Shown here one piece after another: positions 1-7,960 of a stretch of DNA of 33,066 bases. Origin of the DNA: an uncultured Campylobacter sp. (GTDB lineage Bacteria; Campylobacterota; Campylobacteria; Campylobacterales; Campylobacteraceae); assembly GCF_937973075.1 (NCBI RefSeq), contig NZ_CALBWL010000013.1, positions 1 to 33,066 on the forward strand. The letters are read 5' to 3'. Under the pieces are notes generated by a model, which saw only the letters and a list, made by a program, of their open reading frames with translations, made no database searches and was not told the origin of the DNA. The translations under genes were made by a program, and so were the position numbers. How positions within the stretch are numbered: the stretch's first letter is position 1; the number at the start of each line of letters is the position of its first letter.

Positions 1-239
1 GCAGATTCGACTCGGTGCGAAACAGAATTGTGATTATACAAGAGCGATGCTTAAAGGGGGCTGAATAATTAGTAGAAAAATGAGGAGTTCTTAAACAAAG
101 AAAAATTCACAAAAAGGGTAAAATTTTAAAGAAACGCTAAATGGAAAAGCAGGAAATTTAAAAGTAATCAAATCCAGTGTACTTCTGCATACAAAATTCT
201 ACTTTTAAAATTCCCTCATAATTTAAAATTTCTAAAATT

Positions 240-1112
240 CTAATACGCCATCAGCTTCGCGCCGAACGCCCCGCGCACCAAACTCTCGCTTTTATTCGCT
301 AGCCTATCTATCATCTTCTCATACGCCGAGGGCTCCTGCCAGATCGGATCTGCTACGCCGCTAGCCTTTATGAGCGCGCTTTTAGCGTCATCCAAAGAGC
401 CCACCTCGTCGATAAGCCCTACACCTTTGGCGCCGCTAGCTAAAAATACTCGCGCATTTGCCCACGCATCGCGCTTCCTAAGATCCAGCGAGCGCGCCTG
501 TGCCACCTCGCGCGTAAATAGCTCGTAGCTCTCATCCACCAGAGCTTGGAGGCTTGCGCGCTCCGCGTCGCTCCATTTTCGCATCATCGTACCCGCTTCT
601 TTGAGCTCACCCGCTTTGACGATCTGTTCGGCAAAGCCTAGCTTAGCGGCAGCTTCGCTCACGTCTAAGCCCTGCATGATCACGCCTATGGAGCCGATGA
701 AGCTGCCCGGATTTGCGTAAATTTTACTCGCCCACACGCCGCCTAGGTAGCTGCCGCTCGCCATCGTGCCCTTGGCGTAGGCGACGACCGGCTTGCGCGA
801 GTTTAGAGACTTGATGGCTAGCGAAATTTCCACGCTCGGGCTTAGCGCGCCGCCGGGGCTGTCGATCAGTAGAAGCACTCCTTTGATCGCCTCGTCGTTT
901 TTCAGGGTTTCGATCTTTTCTAAAATTTCGCTATCGTCCATTATCGCGCCGTTTAGCGAAAGCTGAGCGAGATTCGTGCCCTTTTGTTGCGCGCTTTCGC
1001 CGCCTGCGAAAATCAAAAACAAAATAAGCAGAAAAATCAAGGATTTAAAGTATTTATTGATAAACCCAAGCACGGCGCCGATCGGCGCAAAGATATTCTT
1101 TAGAAATTGCAT
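240..1112 (-). CDS. sppA: Signal peptide peptidase SppA (short, single-domain protease IV)
   Basis: Membrane-bound serine protease of family S49, which degrades signal peptides left in the inner membrane. The 290-residue protein has one membrane segment at about residues 24–36 and then the protease domain, with DSPGG at 84–88. Ser119 in MASGSY is the probable nucleophile and Lys171 in GELKEAG the general base; their 52-residue spacing equals that of Bacillus SppA (Ser147/Lys199). The length fits the short single-domain form, not the double-length E. coli enzyme. A longer frame reaches 1190, but I chose the ATG at 1112 because GAAGGA lies just before it. It overlaps the end of the upstream hydrolase by 13 bases, so the two are co-transcribed. 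Confidence 0.93.
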   Translation of the reverse strand: MQFLKNIFAPIGAVLGFINKYFKSLIFLLILFLIFAGGESAQQKGTNLAQLSLNGAIMDDSEILEKIETLKNDEAIKGVLLLIDSPGGALSPSVEISLAIKSLNSRKPVVAYAKGTMASGSYLGGVWASKIYANPGSFIGSIGVIMQGLDVSEAAAKLGFAEQIVKAGELKEAGTMMRKWSDAERASLQALVDESYELFTREVAQARSLDLRKRDAWANARVFLASGAKGVGLIDEVGSLDDAKSALIKASGVADPIWQEPSAYEKMIDRLANKSESLVRGAFGAKLMAY

Positions 1113-2317
1113 TTCATTCCTTCGATAAAAAGTGATTTTGCGTTTTTGCTCTGCAAAATGAGCTGTAGCGGCAGCTGAGCTTCGTCGCACTCAATGCCTT
1201 CAAAAACGGCGATATCGGCGAGCTTGCCCTCTTTCAGCTCACCTAAGCTTAATCCCAGCGCGGCGGCTGCATTTCTCGTCGCGCCTAAAAGTAACGCCCG
1301 CGCCAGTTCCGCCAGGCCCAGCTCGTCGTGTATCATTAAATTTGCGCGCAGCTCGTCTAAAAAGCTTAGACTAAAATTTGAGCTAAGCCCGTCGGTAGCG
1401 ATGTTGTAATTAAGCCCGCTTGCGAGCAGCTTTTTAAAGCTTAGCCGCTTTTTGCTAAGCAGGCGGTTGGAGCGCGCGCAGTGCGTGATCGAGTGGAGCT
1501 TCGGATCAAAGATGCTAAAATCATCCACCCAAACGCAATGCGTAAAAAGCGTGCGAAGCCCGCTAAAATGCGCTACGAAGCTCTGCGGCGAGTAAAAAGG
1601 CGCGGGCGCGGGATTAAATTTAGCAAGCCAGGTTTTAAGCTTGCCACGACCCGTGCGCAGCCACTGCCGCTCATACGCGCTCTCCATAAAATGAGTGCTT
1701 ATAACAAGCCCGTTTTCGCGGGCAAGCTTCGTCGCAAACTCCGTAATCTGCGGGTGCGCCGAGTACGGCGAGTGCACCGATACGGCGGGGATAAAAAGCG
1801 AGCTTGCGAGCGCCTTTGCGCGCTCAAAACGCTCTTTAAATTTAGAAATATTCTCCGCCGCAGCGTCCTTGCTCGCGCCTAAAATTTCATTAAAAAACAC
1901 GGTTCTAATGCCGCTTTGCGCGCAAGCTTCAGCCTCGCCGCCGAAGCTTGAAATTTCGCCGATCGTACCCACGCCGCTTCGCATCATAGCGGCGATCTGC
2001 TCCAAGATCAACCGTCCGCGCGCCGCGGCGTCAAGCTGCTGACGTGAAGCGATGACGCTACCTAGCCAGTCCAAAAAATCTCCGTAGCGCAGCGTGCCTT
2101 TGTTTGCGCTAAATTCCAAATGCACGTGCGGATTTATAAACGCAGGCATCGCTATGTCGCCGCTAAAGTCCAAAATTTCGGCCTGCGGGTATTTGCTCGC
2201 CACGCTTGCAAAGGAGCAGACCTCGATTATTTTCTCGTCAAAGACGATCGCGCCATCTTTTAAAATTTTAAAATTCTCATCGCAGGCAAGAACCCACTTC
2301 GCTCTTAAAATTCTCAT
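1100..2317 (-). CDS. Aminofutalosine deaminase family hydrolase (TRZ/ATZ amidohydrolase)
   Basis: Metal-dependent deaminase of the amidohydrolase superfamily, 405 residues. Metal and catalytic residues are visible: HVH at 64–66, His209 and Glu212 in STHFMES, His260 in THCVWV and Asp309 in IATDG. The family acts on adenine-type nucleosides, including 6-amino-6-deoxyfutalosine in the futalosine route to menaquinone. Epsilonproteobacteria can also bypass this step with MTA/SAH nucleosidase, so the true substrate here is uncertain. The gene order sppA–this gene–aroQ matches what I recall around C. jejuni Cj0066–Cj0068. The start has AAGGAA upstream, and the gene diverges from aroQ. Confidence 0.85.
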   Translation of the reverse strand: MRILRAKWVLACDENFKILKDGAIVFDEKIIEVCSFASVASKYPQAEILDFSGDIAMPAFINPHVHLEFSANKGTLRYGDFLDWLGSVIASRQQLDAAARGRLILEQIAAMMRSGVGTIGEISSFGGEAEACAQSGIRTVFFNEILGASKDAAAENISKFKERFERAKALASSLFIPAVSVHSPYSAHPQITEFATKLARENGLVISTHFMESAYERQWLRTGRGKLKTWLAKFNPAPAPFYSPQSFVAHFSGLRTLFTHCVWVDDFSIFDPKLHSITHCARSNRLLSKKRLSFKKLLASGLNYNIATDGLSSNFSLSFLDELRANLMIHDELGLAELARALLLGATRNAAAALGLSLGELKEGKLADIAVFEGIECDEAQLPLQLILQSKNAKSLFIEGMKCNF

Positions 2318-2344
2318 CGTTTTCCTTATCTAAAACAGCGCGTG

Positions 2345-2350
2345 ATTTTA
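2345..2350 (-). promoter_or_regulatory. Probable -10 box for the hydrolase–sppA operon
   Basis: TAAAAT on the minus strand, about 28 bases upstream of the hydrolase start. Campylobacter sigma-70 promoters depend mainly on the -10 box, so this fits, but no -35 is evident. Confidence 0.4.
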
Positions 2351-2451
2351 GCATAAAATTCTCTTCCGCGCTAAATTTAGAGATAAAATTTTATCGCTTG
2401 GGCTTGAGCGGGCAAATTTAGCGCCATAGTAAAAAATAAGCTCGCTTTGGT

Positions 2452-2457
2452 TATAAT
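2452..2457 (+). promoter_or_regulatory. Probable -10 box for the aroQ operon
   Basis: A perfect TATAAT, about 32 bases before the aroQ ATG, with AAGGA between. It forms a divergent pair with the box at 2345–2350. Confidence 0.55.
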
Positions 2458-2489
2458 TTTCGCTTAAATTTCAAAACAAGGACGTAAAA

Positions 2490-2957
2490 ATGAAAATTAT
2501 GGTGATTCAAGGACCGAATATCAATATGCTCGGTATGCGCGAGCCCGCTATTTACGGGGTTATGAAGATGGAGGACATCCATAAACAGATGAAGGCGGTC
2601 GCCGATCAGAGCGGCAACGAGATCGAGTTTTTCCAGAGCAATTTCGAAGGCGAGATCGTCGATAAGATCCAAGAGTGCTTTGGCACCTGCAACGGCATCA
2701 TCATCAACCCTGCCGCCTACACGCACACTTCGCTCGCTATCCGCGATGCGCTCGCCGCAGTCAGTCTGCCCGTGATCGAGGTGCATATCTCAAACATCGC
2801 TCGCAGAGAGGAGCTTAGACAAAAAAGCCTAATAGCGCCCGTAACAGCGGGTCAGATTATCGGTTTCGGCCCCGTTGGATACCATCTGGCGATGATCGGA
2901 ATGATTCAAATTTTTGAGCAGATCAAGGCAGCCAGAGCCGAGCAGAAAGCCGAGTAG
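2490..2957 (+). CDS. aroQ: 3-dehydroquinate dehydratase, type II
   Basis: Cytoplasmic shikimate-pathway enzyme that dehydrates 3-dehydroquinate to 3-dehydroshikimate; the type II form is a dodecamer. The 155-residue length is typical. Visible motifs are QGPNINMLG at 7–15, Arg17 and the catalytic Tyr22 on the mobile lid, FFQSNFEGE at 47–55, Asn73 and His79 in NPAAYTHTS, the general acid His99 in EVHISNI, and Arg110. It is the first gene of a plus-strand operon with the M24 peptidase, folK and the FlhG-like gene. The pathway ends in chorismate, used for folate and menaquinone. The start has AAGGA nine bases upstream. Confidence 0.97.
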   Translation: MKIMVIQGPNINMLGMREPAIYGVMKMEDIHKQMKAVADQSGNEIEFFQSNFEGEIVDKIQECFGTCNGIIINPAAYTHTSLAIRDALAAVSLPVIEVHISNIARREELRQKSLIAPVTAGQIIGFGPVGYHLAMIGMIQIFEQIKAARAEQKAE

Positions 2958-2971
2958 GTTTAGGATTAAAT

Positions 2972-3997
2972 TTGAAAAATTTTATCCTAAAGGACGAAAA
3001 TGCCGTTTACCACGAGTGCGGATACAGCTGCGACAACGCGATATTTTTGAGCCTCGCGGGGCGCAAATTTTTCCTTACCGATGCGCGTTATAGCATCGAA
3101 GCGCGCGAGCTTTGCCAAGATACCAAAGTGATCGAGGTCGAGCGAAATTTGATAAAAGACGCGCGGCTGTTTTTGCGAAAAATGGGCGTAAAGGAGCTTG
3201 CGTATAACCCGTACGATTTTAGCGCGGGCGAGTGGGAGGCGCTAAGCAAAGGGCTTGGGATAAGATTTAAGGCGCGGGCGAATTTTTCGCAAATTTCGCG
3301 CATAATAAAATCAGAGGACGAGATAAAAATTTTAAAGCAAGCGGCGCAGCTGGGTGCGGAAAGATTTGACGAATTTGCCGCGTTCGTACGCGCTAGCGGC
3401 GAAGGTATGAGCGAAGAGGAGCTGTTTTTTAACGCCGAGCTCATCTTTAAGAAAAAGGGCGAGCTCGCGCTTAGCTTTTCGCCTATCGCCGCGATCAACG
3501 AAAACGCCGCGAAGGCGCACGCATTGCCCGGCAAAAAGCGGCTGAGAGAGGGTGATCTGCTCCTGCTTGATGCAGGGGTTAAATTTAATCGCTACTGCTC
3601 GGATAGGACGCGCACGGCGTGCTTTGACGAAAATTTTAATTTCGGCAAGGAGCAAAATTTTAAAAACGCAAAACGGCAAGAGATTTACGAGATCGTAAAA
3701 GAGGCGCAAGCTCTGGCGATCGCTGCGGTCATGCCCGGCAAAAAGGCGAGCGAGATCGATGCGGCGGCTAGGGATTTTATCGCGAGGCATGGTTACGGCG
3801 AAGCGTTTTTCCACAGCACCGGGCATGGCGTGGGAGTCGATATCCACGAGCTTCCGTTTATCTCAAAGCGCGGAGATACCGTGCTAAAAGAGGGGATGGT
3901 ATTTAGCGTGGAGCCTGGGATTTACTTGCCCGGCGAGTTTGGCGTGCGCATCGAGGACGTCGTGGTCGTACGCGAAAACGGGGCTGAAATTTTATGA
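2972..3997 (+). CDS. M24 family metallopeptidase (Xaa-Pro aminopeptidase/dipeptidase)
   Basis: Cytoplasmic metallopeptidase removing N-terminal residues ahead of proline or cleaving Xaa-Pro dipeptides. The 341-residue protein has a creatinase-like N-terminal domain (about 1–115) and a pita-bread catalytic domain. All five metal ligands are visible: Asp200 (LLLDAG), Asp211 (SDRTRT), His285 (GHGVGVD), Glu314 (EPGIY) and Glu328 (RIED); His183 is a likely proton shuttle. The start is TTG with AGGA upstream; the nearby ATG at 3000 is out of frame. The same peptidase sits beside aroQ in H. pylori. The stop overlaps the folK start as ATGA. Confidence 0.9.
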   Translation: MKNFILKDENAVYHECGYSCDNAIFLSLAGRKFFLTDARYSIEARELCQDTKVIEVERNLIKDARLFLRKMGVKELAYNPYDFSAGEWEALSKGLGIRFKARANFSQISRIIKSEDEIKILKQAAQLGAERFDEFAAFVRASGEGMSEEELFFNAELIFKKKGELALSFSPIAAINENAAKAHALPGKKRLREGDLLLLDAGVKFNRYCSDRTRTACFDENFNFGKEQNFKNAKRQEIYEIVKEAQALAIAAVMPGKKASEIDAAARDFIARHGYGEAFFHSTGHGVGVDIHELPFISKRGDTVLKEGMVFSVEPGIYLPGEFGVRIEDVVVVRENGAEIL

Positions 3998-4545
3998 GAG
4001 TAGCTCGGGTGAACATGCGGCTTAAGAAAAACGGATTTTACGAGTGCGCGGACGCGCTGTGCGTCGTAAAAAGCGCTGTTTTCCCGATGAGGCGTCGCGA
4101 GCGCGGAAATTTTAAAAATTTATACCTGCTTGGGCTCGGCGGGAATTTAGGAGATGTCAGGCGGCGCTTCGAGCTATTTTATCGCGTTTTACAAAGCGAT
4201 GCGCGCTTTTTCGTAGCGCAAAATTCTCCGATCTTAAAAAACAGGCCGTTCGGCTTTTTAGATCAGCCCGATTTTTTAAACGCCGTAATGCTCGTGCAAA
4301 GCTCTCTGCCGCCGCTTACATTACTCAAAATCATGCAGCGCGCAGAGCTACGATTTGGGCGCAAAAGAAGCTTCAAAAACGCGCCGCGCACGCTGGACGT
4401 GGATATTTTATATGCAAGCGCAAAGGTGCGTGCCTGCGAACGGCTCGCGCTACCGCATCCGGGTGTTTGCGAGCGCATAAGCGTGATTTTGCCACTTGGA
4501 GAGATGAAATTTAAAAGAGGACTGATATGCAAACTAAAATCGTAA
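3994..4545 (+). CDS. folK: 2-amino-4-hydroxy-6-hydroxymethyldihydropteridine pyrophosphokinase
   Basis: Transfers pyrophosphate from ATP to 6-hydroxymethyl-dihydropterin in folate synthesis. The HPPK core begins near residue 43: LGLGGNLGD at 46–54, the RFGRKRSFKNAPRTLDVDIL region with magnesium-binding Asp135 and Asp137, and LPHPGV at 153–158. The ~42-residue N-terminal extension relative to the E. coli enzyme agrees with what I recall of Campylobacter FolK. The start overlaps the peptidase stop (ATGA), and the end overlaps the next gene by 19 bases, so translation is probably coupled. In motile Campylobacter and Helicobacter flhF follows; here it does not. Confidence 0.93.
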   Translation: MRVARVNMRLKKNGFYECADALCVVKSAVFPMRRRERGNFKNLYLLGLGGNLGDVRRRFELFYRVLQSDARFFVAQNSPILKNRPFGFLDQPDFLNAVMLVQSSLPPLTLLKIMQRAELRFGRKRSFKNAPRTLDVDILYASAKVRACERLALPHPGVCERISVILPLGEMKFKRGLICKLKS

Positions 4546-5711
4546 ATTTTTTAAGCGCCAAGGGCGGAGTCGGCAAGAGCGTGATTGCAGCAAATTTCGC
4601 CGAAATTCTAAGCGAGCAGGGCTACCGCACGGCGATCATAGAAGCGCCGAATTTAAACAATCAAGAGATCATCTTAAACGCTTTGCAAAGAAAGAGGATT
4701 TCGCTGCCAAGCGCCGTCGCGGTAAAAATTTCTCAAAATTTAACTCTCGTCTCGCCCGCGCTTGCTTCACAAAATCACGCATCCTCGCAAAATTCTATCA
4801 AAAACGTAAGCTCTAGCGCGGACGATTACGTCATGCAAAATTCTATAGGTAGCGCGCAAGGCTCGCAAGACGACGAAAGTCTCAGCTCGAATAATTACGC
4901 GCAAAAACTCACGAGCTCTGATGGCAAAAATAACTCAGAAAATTCCGCCGCTTCAAATTCAATAGCAAACGCTGCAAAAAATTCTACGAATTGTGCAGCC
5001 AAAAAGCCGCAGAATTGCGGGGGTGGACAGAATTTTACAGAATCAGAAAGCCTAGAGAATTTTAAAAGCGATGATTTCACCAAGCAAAATTCAATCCCTG
5101 ACGAGAATTCTCAAAATTCCGCAAGTGAAGATGAAGAGAAAAATTCCGCCCGCTCATCAAATCCCGAAAAAGCCGGAAATTCCGCGAGTGCAAAAGCTCA
5201 CGAAAGCCCCGCTCGCTTCGCGAGCGAGCTGAAAGAGGCGGGAATCTTCGATTTTATTTTGATCGATGTGGGGCTTGAGTATCTTGGAGATTTTTTGAGC
5301 ATCGGCGACGAAAATATCGTGCTGTGTGCGAACGAGCCCTGCTCGATCAGCAATACCTACGCGCTTTTAAAAACGCTCGGGGCGAGCAAAAAAGAGGTTT
5401 TGTTTTTGCTAAATTTCACCGCGAGCGAGGATGATGCCGTGATGATTTACGAAAATCTAAAGTCGGTCGCGCATCGCAATATAAGCGAGCTGGGCTTTAA
5501 ACTGCTAGGCTTTGTGCCGTTTTGCAAACAAGTAGCCGTCTGCTCACAAAATCGCGCGCTTTTTAACTCGCACTATCCGTTTTCGCCCGCTACCATCGCG
5601 CTTAGACAGAGCGTCTCACGATTTTTGGGCAAGCAGGGCTGCGAGCCTATCGATATGAGTGCTTACTGCGGCGTCGGCGGATTTTTACGAAAGCTTAGTA
5701 ACCTAGTATGA
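4527..5711 (+). CDS. FlhG/YlxH-like MinD-family ATPase, diverged, with a low-complexity insert
   Basis: In motile relatives FlhG is the MinD-type ATPase that sets flagellar number with the GTPase FlhF. The Walker A motif is intact (SAKGGVGKS, 10–18), and residues 240–370 follow the FlhG pattern (FDFILIDVG, the VLFLLN strand, a C-terminal NRALF). However, the segment after strand 2 that normally reads like DADIG is EAPNLNNQ (39–46), so the usual aspartates are gone. Residues about 81–228 are an Asn/Ser/Lys/Glu-rich segment where FlhG normally has about 30 residues. AGAGGA precedes the ATG. flhF is missing upstream, and no fliA or fliM follows. It is probably a relic or repurposed protein; flagellar function is unlikely. 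Confidence 0.72.
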   Translation: MQTKIVNFLSAKGGVGKSVIAANFAEILSEQGYRTAIIEAPNLNNQEIILNALQRKRISLPSAVAVKISQNLTLVSPALASQNHASSQNSIKNVSSSADDYVMQNSIGSAQGSQDDESLSSNNYAQKLTSSDGKNNSENSAASNSIANAAKNSTNCAAKKPQNCGGGQNFTESESLENFKSDDFTKQNSIPDENSQNSASEDEEKNSARSSNPEKAGNSASAKAHESPARFASELKEAGIFDFILIDVGLEYLGDFLSIGDENIVLCANEPCSISNTYALLKTLGASKKEVLFLLNFTASEDDAVMIYENLKSVAHRNISELGFKLLGFVPFCKQVAVCSQNRALFNSHYPFSPATIALRQSVSRFLGKQGCEPIDMSAYCGVGGFLRKLSNLV

Positions 5712-5773
5712 TTTACGACGAGATTTTAAATCACGCAAATTCTACTATTTTAAACGGAATTTTAAAAATTTAA
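5708..5773 (+). pseudogene. 21-codon orphan ORF, possible truncated operon gene
   Basis: An ATG overlaps the FlhG-like stop codon as ATGA and opens a 21-codon frame ending at TAA 5771–5773. The overlap is typical of coupled operon genes, and in motile relatives the flagellar operon continues here. The first ten codons look ordinary; the rest is AT-rich repeat sequence with ATT-TTA codons. I cannot match the peptide to a family. It could be the remaining start of a deleted gene, or chance. Confidence 0.25.
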
Positions 5774-5826
5774 TGGTATTCTTAAAGTTAAAATTTTAAA
5801 TAATATACATAAAAGATAGATTAATA

Positions 5827-6432
5827 ATGCAGTTAAAAGAAATTTTAAAAGACATCAAAATCGCCCGAGACAATCTCAAAAACGTGGGCAAAAGCGCCAC
5901 GATCTTCGGCTCGGCGCGCTTTAGCGAGGACAATCGCTACGTAAAAGACGCACAAAAGCTCTGCGAGGGGCTCGCCGATTTAGGATACTCGATCATCACC
6001 GGAGGCGGTGGCGGCATTATGCAAGGCGCCAACCGAGGCGCATTTGCGAGGGCAAGGACGCACAGCGTGGGCTTTAACATCATGCTGCCGTTTGAGCAAA
6101 AAAGCAACGGCTTTTTGACGCAAGGCGCGAAATTTTCAGCATTTGCACCGCGCAAAGGCGCTCTCATCGAAAACAGCGAAATTTTCGTAATCTTTCCGGG
6201 CGGCTTTGGGACGCTAGATGAATTTTTTGAAATTTTAGTGCTGGTACAGACGGGCTTTAAACGCGCACGGATCTATCTTTACGACGAGGAATTCTACGCG
6301 CCGCTAATGGAGTTTTTCCGCACTTCACTGCTAAAATCTGGTGCGATAAACGAAAGCGATCTGCAAAATTTCAAGCTCTGCGACAGCGTGGATGAAATTT
6401 TAACGGACGTGCAACGTAAGGAGAACGAATGA
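5827..6432 (+). CDS. LOG-family protein (TIGR00730 Rossmann fold)
   Basis: Member of the LOG/lysine-decarboxylase-like family, several of which are nucleoside 5'-monophosphate phosphoribohydrolases (cytokinin-activating in plants). The 201-residue protein shows the glycine-rich GGGGGIMQGANRGA at 59–72 and the signature PGGFGTLDE at 124–132, whose Glu132 and the Arg109/Lys110 pair are typical active-site residues. Bacterial roles are mostly unproven, so nucleotide salvage or housekeeping is only an inference. The gene overlaps mnmA by four bases (ATGA), forming a two-gene unit. Confidence 0.88.
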   Translation: MQLKEILKDIKIARDNLKNVGKSATIFGSARFSEDNRYVKDAQKLCEGLADLGYSIITGGGGGIMQGANRGAFARARTHSVGFNIMLPFEQKSNGFLTQGAKFSAFAPRKGALIENSEIFVIFPGGFGTLDEFFEILVLVQTGFKRARIYLYDEEFYAPLMEFFRTSLLKSGAINESDLQNFKLCDSVDEILTDVQRKENE

Positions 6433-7460
6433 AAATTTTAGTCGCGATGAGCGGCGGCGTGGATAGCTCGATGTGCGCGAAGCTGCTGCAAGACGCGGGG
6501 CACGAGGTGCAGGGCTGCTATATGAAGCTGCATGCAAAGCCCGGCTATCACGAGGCAAACATTGCCAAAGTCCGCAAGGTGGGTGAGTTTTTGGGTATAA
6601 AAATCCACATTTTGGATCTGCAGGATGATTTTAATCGCGACGTTTACGAGCCCTTCGTGCAGGCCTATATCGGCGGTCTTACGCCAAATCCGTGCGCACT
6701 GTGTAACCGCCGCATAAAACTCGGCAAGCTTTTGGAATTTGCGCGCGAGCAAGGCTTTGAGCGCCTAGCTACGGGGCATTATGTCCGTATCGAGGACGGG
6801 CTTTTAAAAGCTGCGACCGATCTTAGCAAAGATCAGAGCTATTTTTTAGCAAACATCGATCCCGCCGCGCTTAAGTTTATGCTCTTTCCACTTGGAGGGA
6901 TGTATAAAAAGGACGTCAAAGAGGCCGCGCGCGCCTATGAGGAGCTTTCGCAGATCGCTTCTGCGAGCGAAAGCAGCGAGATCTGCTTTGTGGACACCAC
7001 CTACATCGACGTTTTAAACCGTCATACGGGTACCAAAATGCCAGGCATCGTGCGCGATCGCGCGGGCAACGCCATCGGCACTCACGAGGGCTATATGCAC
7101 TACACGATCGGCAAACGCCGCGGTTTTACGGTGCACGGCGCGCATGAGCCGCACTTCGTGCTAAGCATCGACCCGCACAAAAACGAGATCGTCGTGGGCG
7201 GTAAGGATGAGCTGGCAACCTACGAGTTCGACACCGAAAATTTTAACGCCTTTTTAAGCAGGGATGAAATTTTAAATATGCCGGGTCTAGGCGTTAAGAT
7301 CCGTTACCGCAGCGCCAAACTCCCCGTTAAAATTTCGCCTCGCGAAGACGGCGGCGTGCATGCCGTGCTGTCCGCACCCGCAGCGGGCATCGCTCCGGCA
7401 CAGCTCGCGGTTTTCTACGACGAGCGCGACCGCGTAGTGGCAAGCGGATTTATAAAATAG
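6429..7460 (+). CDS. mnmA: tRNA-specific 2-thiouridylase MnmA
   Basis: Introduces sulfur at C2 of wobble uridine 34 in tRNA Lys, Glu and Gln, using ATP to adenylate the base and a persulfide as sulfur donor. The PP-loop SGGVDSS is at 8–14. Catalytic Cys89 is in NPCALCN (87–93) and the second catalytic cysteine, Cys187, in SEICFVD; their spacing matches the E. coli pair. TGHYVR (115–120) and the C-terminal beta-barrel (IGKRRGF onward) are present. At 343 residues it is close to the usual size. Its start overlaps the LOG-family stop. Confidence 0.96.
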   Translation: MKILVAMSGGVDSSMCAKLLQDAGHEVQGCYMKLHAKPGYHEANIAKVRKVGEFLGIKIHILDLQDDFNRDVYEPFVQAYIGGLTPNPCALCNRRIKLGKLLEFAREQGFERLATGHYVRIEDGLLKAATDLSKDQSYFLANIDPAALKFMLFPLGGMYKKDVKEAARAYEELSQIASASESSEICFVDTTYIDVLNRHTGTKMPGIVRDRAGNAIGTHEGYMHYTIGKRRGFTVHGAHEPHFVLSIDPHKNEIVVGGKDELATYEFDTENFNAFLSRDEILNMPGLGVKIRYRSAKLPVKISPREDGGVHAVLSAPAAGIAPAQLAVFYDERDRVVASGFIK

Positions 7461-7960
7461 CGTTTGTATCCTATGCTCGCTTTTGACGCCGCTTGGGTCT
7501 CATATGCTCGCAAAACGGCGCTTTGATCGCGCCGCTCGATCTGCACTCGCTCTGCTAAATTTTATATCGAAGTAAGATATTTGCGCTTTTGAATCCAAGC
7601 CGCTAAATTTTATCTCGTAAGTTTGAGCATGCAAATTTTATGCGTTCAGCTTTGCGATTTGAGACTTTTAAATTTATGTTCTGGCGCCGTGTGTCCCACA
7701 CCGAGAATAAAATTTTACGGCGACGTCTTATCCAAGCGCGCCGCAACGCAAAGATCGCGATCGATACAAAATATTTCGCGAGCCGTCGCGACGACGCGAA
7801 ACGAAATTTGCGCACCCGCTCTAAAGGAATTTGCGATGAAATTTCTAAACCTGCGCTAGAGCCCACGACGACGTTTAAATTTTATAAATTTATGCCGAAA
7901 TAAAATCAAATTTTAAAATTTAGCAGCACTTTTCATGCTCGAATTGTGCTTAAATCGCGG
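7461..7960 (+). other. Intergenic region without a recognisable gene
   Basis: About 500 bases between two converging genes. Overlapping open frames of 78–87 codons exist at 7603–7903 on both strands, but none has a ribosome binding site, a known motif or plausible composition. There is a short repeated TATGCTCGC (near 7472 and 7502). Several RAATTY hexamers occur, densest at 7878–7925. No clear terminator was seen. Confidence 0.5.

Noticed and set aside
1..68. End of a gene entering from the left edge
   Set aside because: Two frames are open for about 20 codons, but neither resembles a known C-terminus and both are too short to judge.
7603..7903. Overlapping open frames of 78–87 codons on both strands
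   Set aside because: No ribosome binding site, no motif, and the frames mirror each other in RAATTY-rich intergenic DNA.
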